From Candidatus Aminicenantota bacterium (GTDB lineage: Bacteria; Acidobacteriota; Aminicenantia; UBA2199): a stretch of 7,408 nt of DNA. A model generated the notes under the pieces. The model was not told where the DNA came from and made no database searches. It saw only the letters and a list, made by a program, of their open reading frames with translations. The translations under genes and the position numbers were made by a program. Shown piece by piece: positions 7,137 through 7,408 of the stretch (positions within the stretch are counted from its first letter, which is position 1; every line of letters starts with the position of its first letter). The stretch lies in assembly GCA_024644125.1 (NCBI GenBank), contig JAHELQ010000252.1:1-7408 (forward strand), given 5' to 3'.

Positions 7137-7408
7137 TCAAAGCGCCGCCGCGGCGGACACTTCGTCGGCCCTGGCGTCGAACAAAAAGAAATAGTAATAC
7201 AAAGCCGCCACTTCGCGGATCAAATACCACACCTGCCGGTTCAAACCTTTTTTCTTCACCGGAACCGTCAGGGTGTTGACCCCGATTTTACGGGCCGCCA
7301 TCTTGATGCGCAACAGATGGTAGAAGTGGCTGACGGAATAGGAACGCCGCCAACCACGTTCCCGCATCAAGCGGCGGGCGTTCATCACGGAGCAGAAAGT
7401 GTCCAGTC
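7137..7408 (-). CDS. YdcF/SanA-like (DUF218) protein, C-terminal fragment, 5' end outside window
   Basis: The last 90 or so residues of a protein whose start lies beyond the right edge; the in-frame GTG and ATG near 7388 are probably internal codons. Visible blocks fit the C-terminal half of the DUF218 family: an LDTF stretch followed by NARRLMRERGW (compare the NT..N segment of that family), then SVSHFYHLLRIKMAARKIGV (compare the conserved S-x-Y/F-H-x-x-R-A helix), then a TVPV strand and a late LIREVAALYYYFF helix. E. coli SanA has the same order, with a TLDS block, an FHCERA helix and an IREFAA segment. The biochemical role of the family is poorly defined; SanA is linked to envelope barrier function. 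The gene ends in tandem in-frame stops (TGA TAG), and the NRPS start follows 14 bases after the TGA, so co-transcription is likely. The family call rests on motif resemblance only. Confidence 0.72.
   Translation of the reverse strand, partial: LDTFCSVMNARRLMRERGWRRSYSVSHFYHLLRIKMAARKIGVNTLTVPVKKKGLNRQVWYLIREVAALYYYFFLFDARADEVSAAAAL

Overview
The window is almost entirely one minus-strand gene for a modular non-ribosomal peptide synthetase (NRPS). It starts at 7122 and is still open at base 1, giving 2,374 uninterrupted codons with its 3' end outside the window. A second minus-strand gene, cut off by the right edge, ends 14 bases upstream of it. Both read right to left and probably share a transcript.

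I translated the NRPS frame codon by codon and found no stop or frame change. The domain order is C1-A1-T1-C2-A2-T2-C3: two complete elongation-type modules and the first two thirds of a third condensation domain. There is no epimerisation, methyltransferase, cyclisation, reductase or thioesterase domain in the visible part, so chain release must lie further downstream. Both adenylation domains keep the ATP-binding loop, the YRTGD/FKTGD motif, the A10 lysine and the Asp that binds the substrate alpha-amino group. Both carrier domains keep the GGHSL serine that takes phosphopantetheine. The expected product segment is at least a dipeptide joined to something supplied upstream (or an N-acyl starter), then passed to a third module.

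The unusual points are: C1 has HN instead of HH in its HHxxxDG active site; C2 lacks the FW-R-L segment seen in C1 and C3; and A2 belongs to a distinctive subtype (FDAAVMDI, NGLGPTE) whose substrate I cannot name. A1 has a pocket code closest to arylglycine-type codes. The upstream gene fragment is the C-terminal part of a YdcF/SanA-like (DUF218) protein.

The organism is a bacterium of moderately high GC, judged by eye in the upper fifties percent, with frequent TTG leucine codons. The sequence does not let me place it more closely. This looks like the interior of a secondary-metabolite cluster. I see no mobile elements, RNA genes, CRISPR arrays, terminators or long non-coding stretches.
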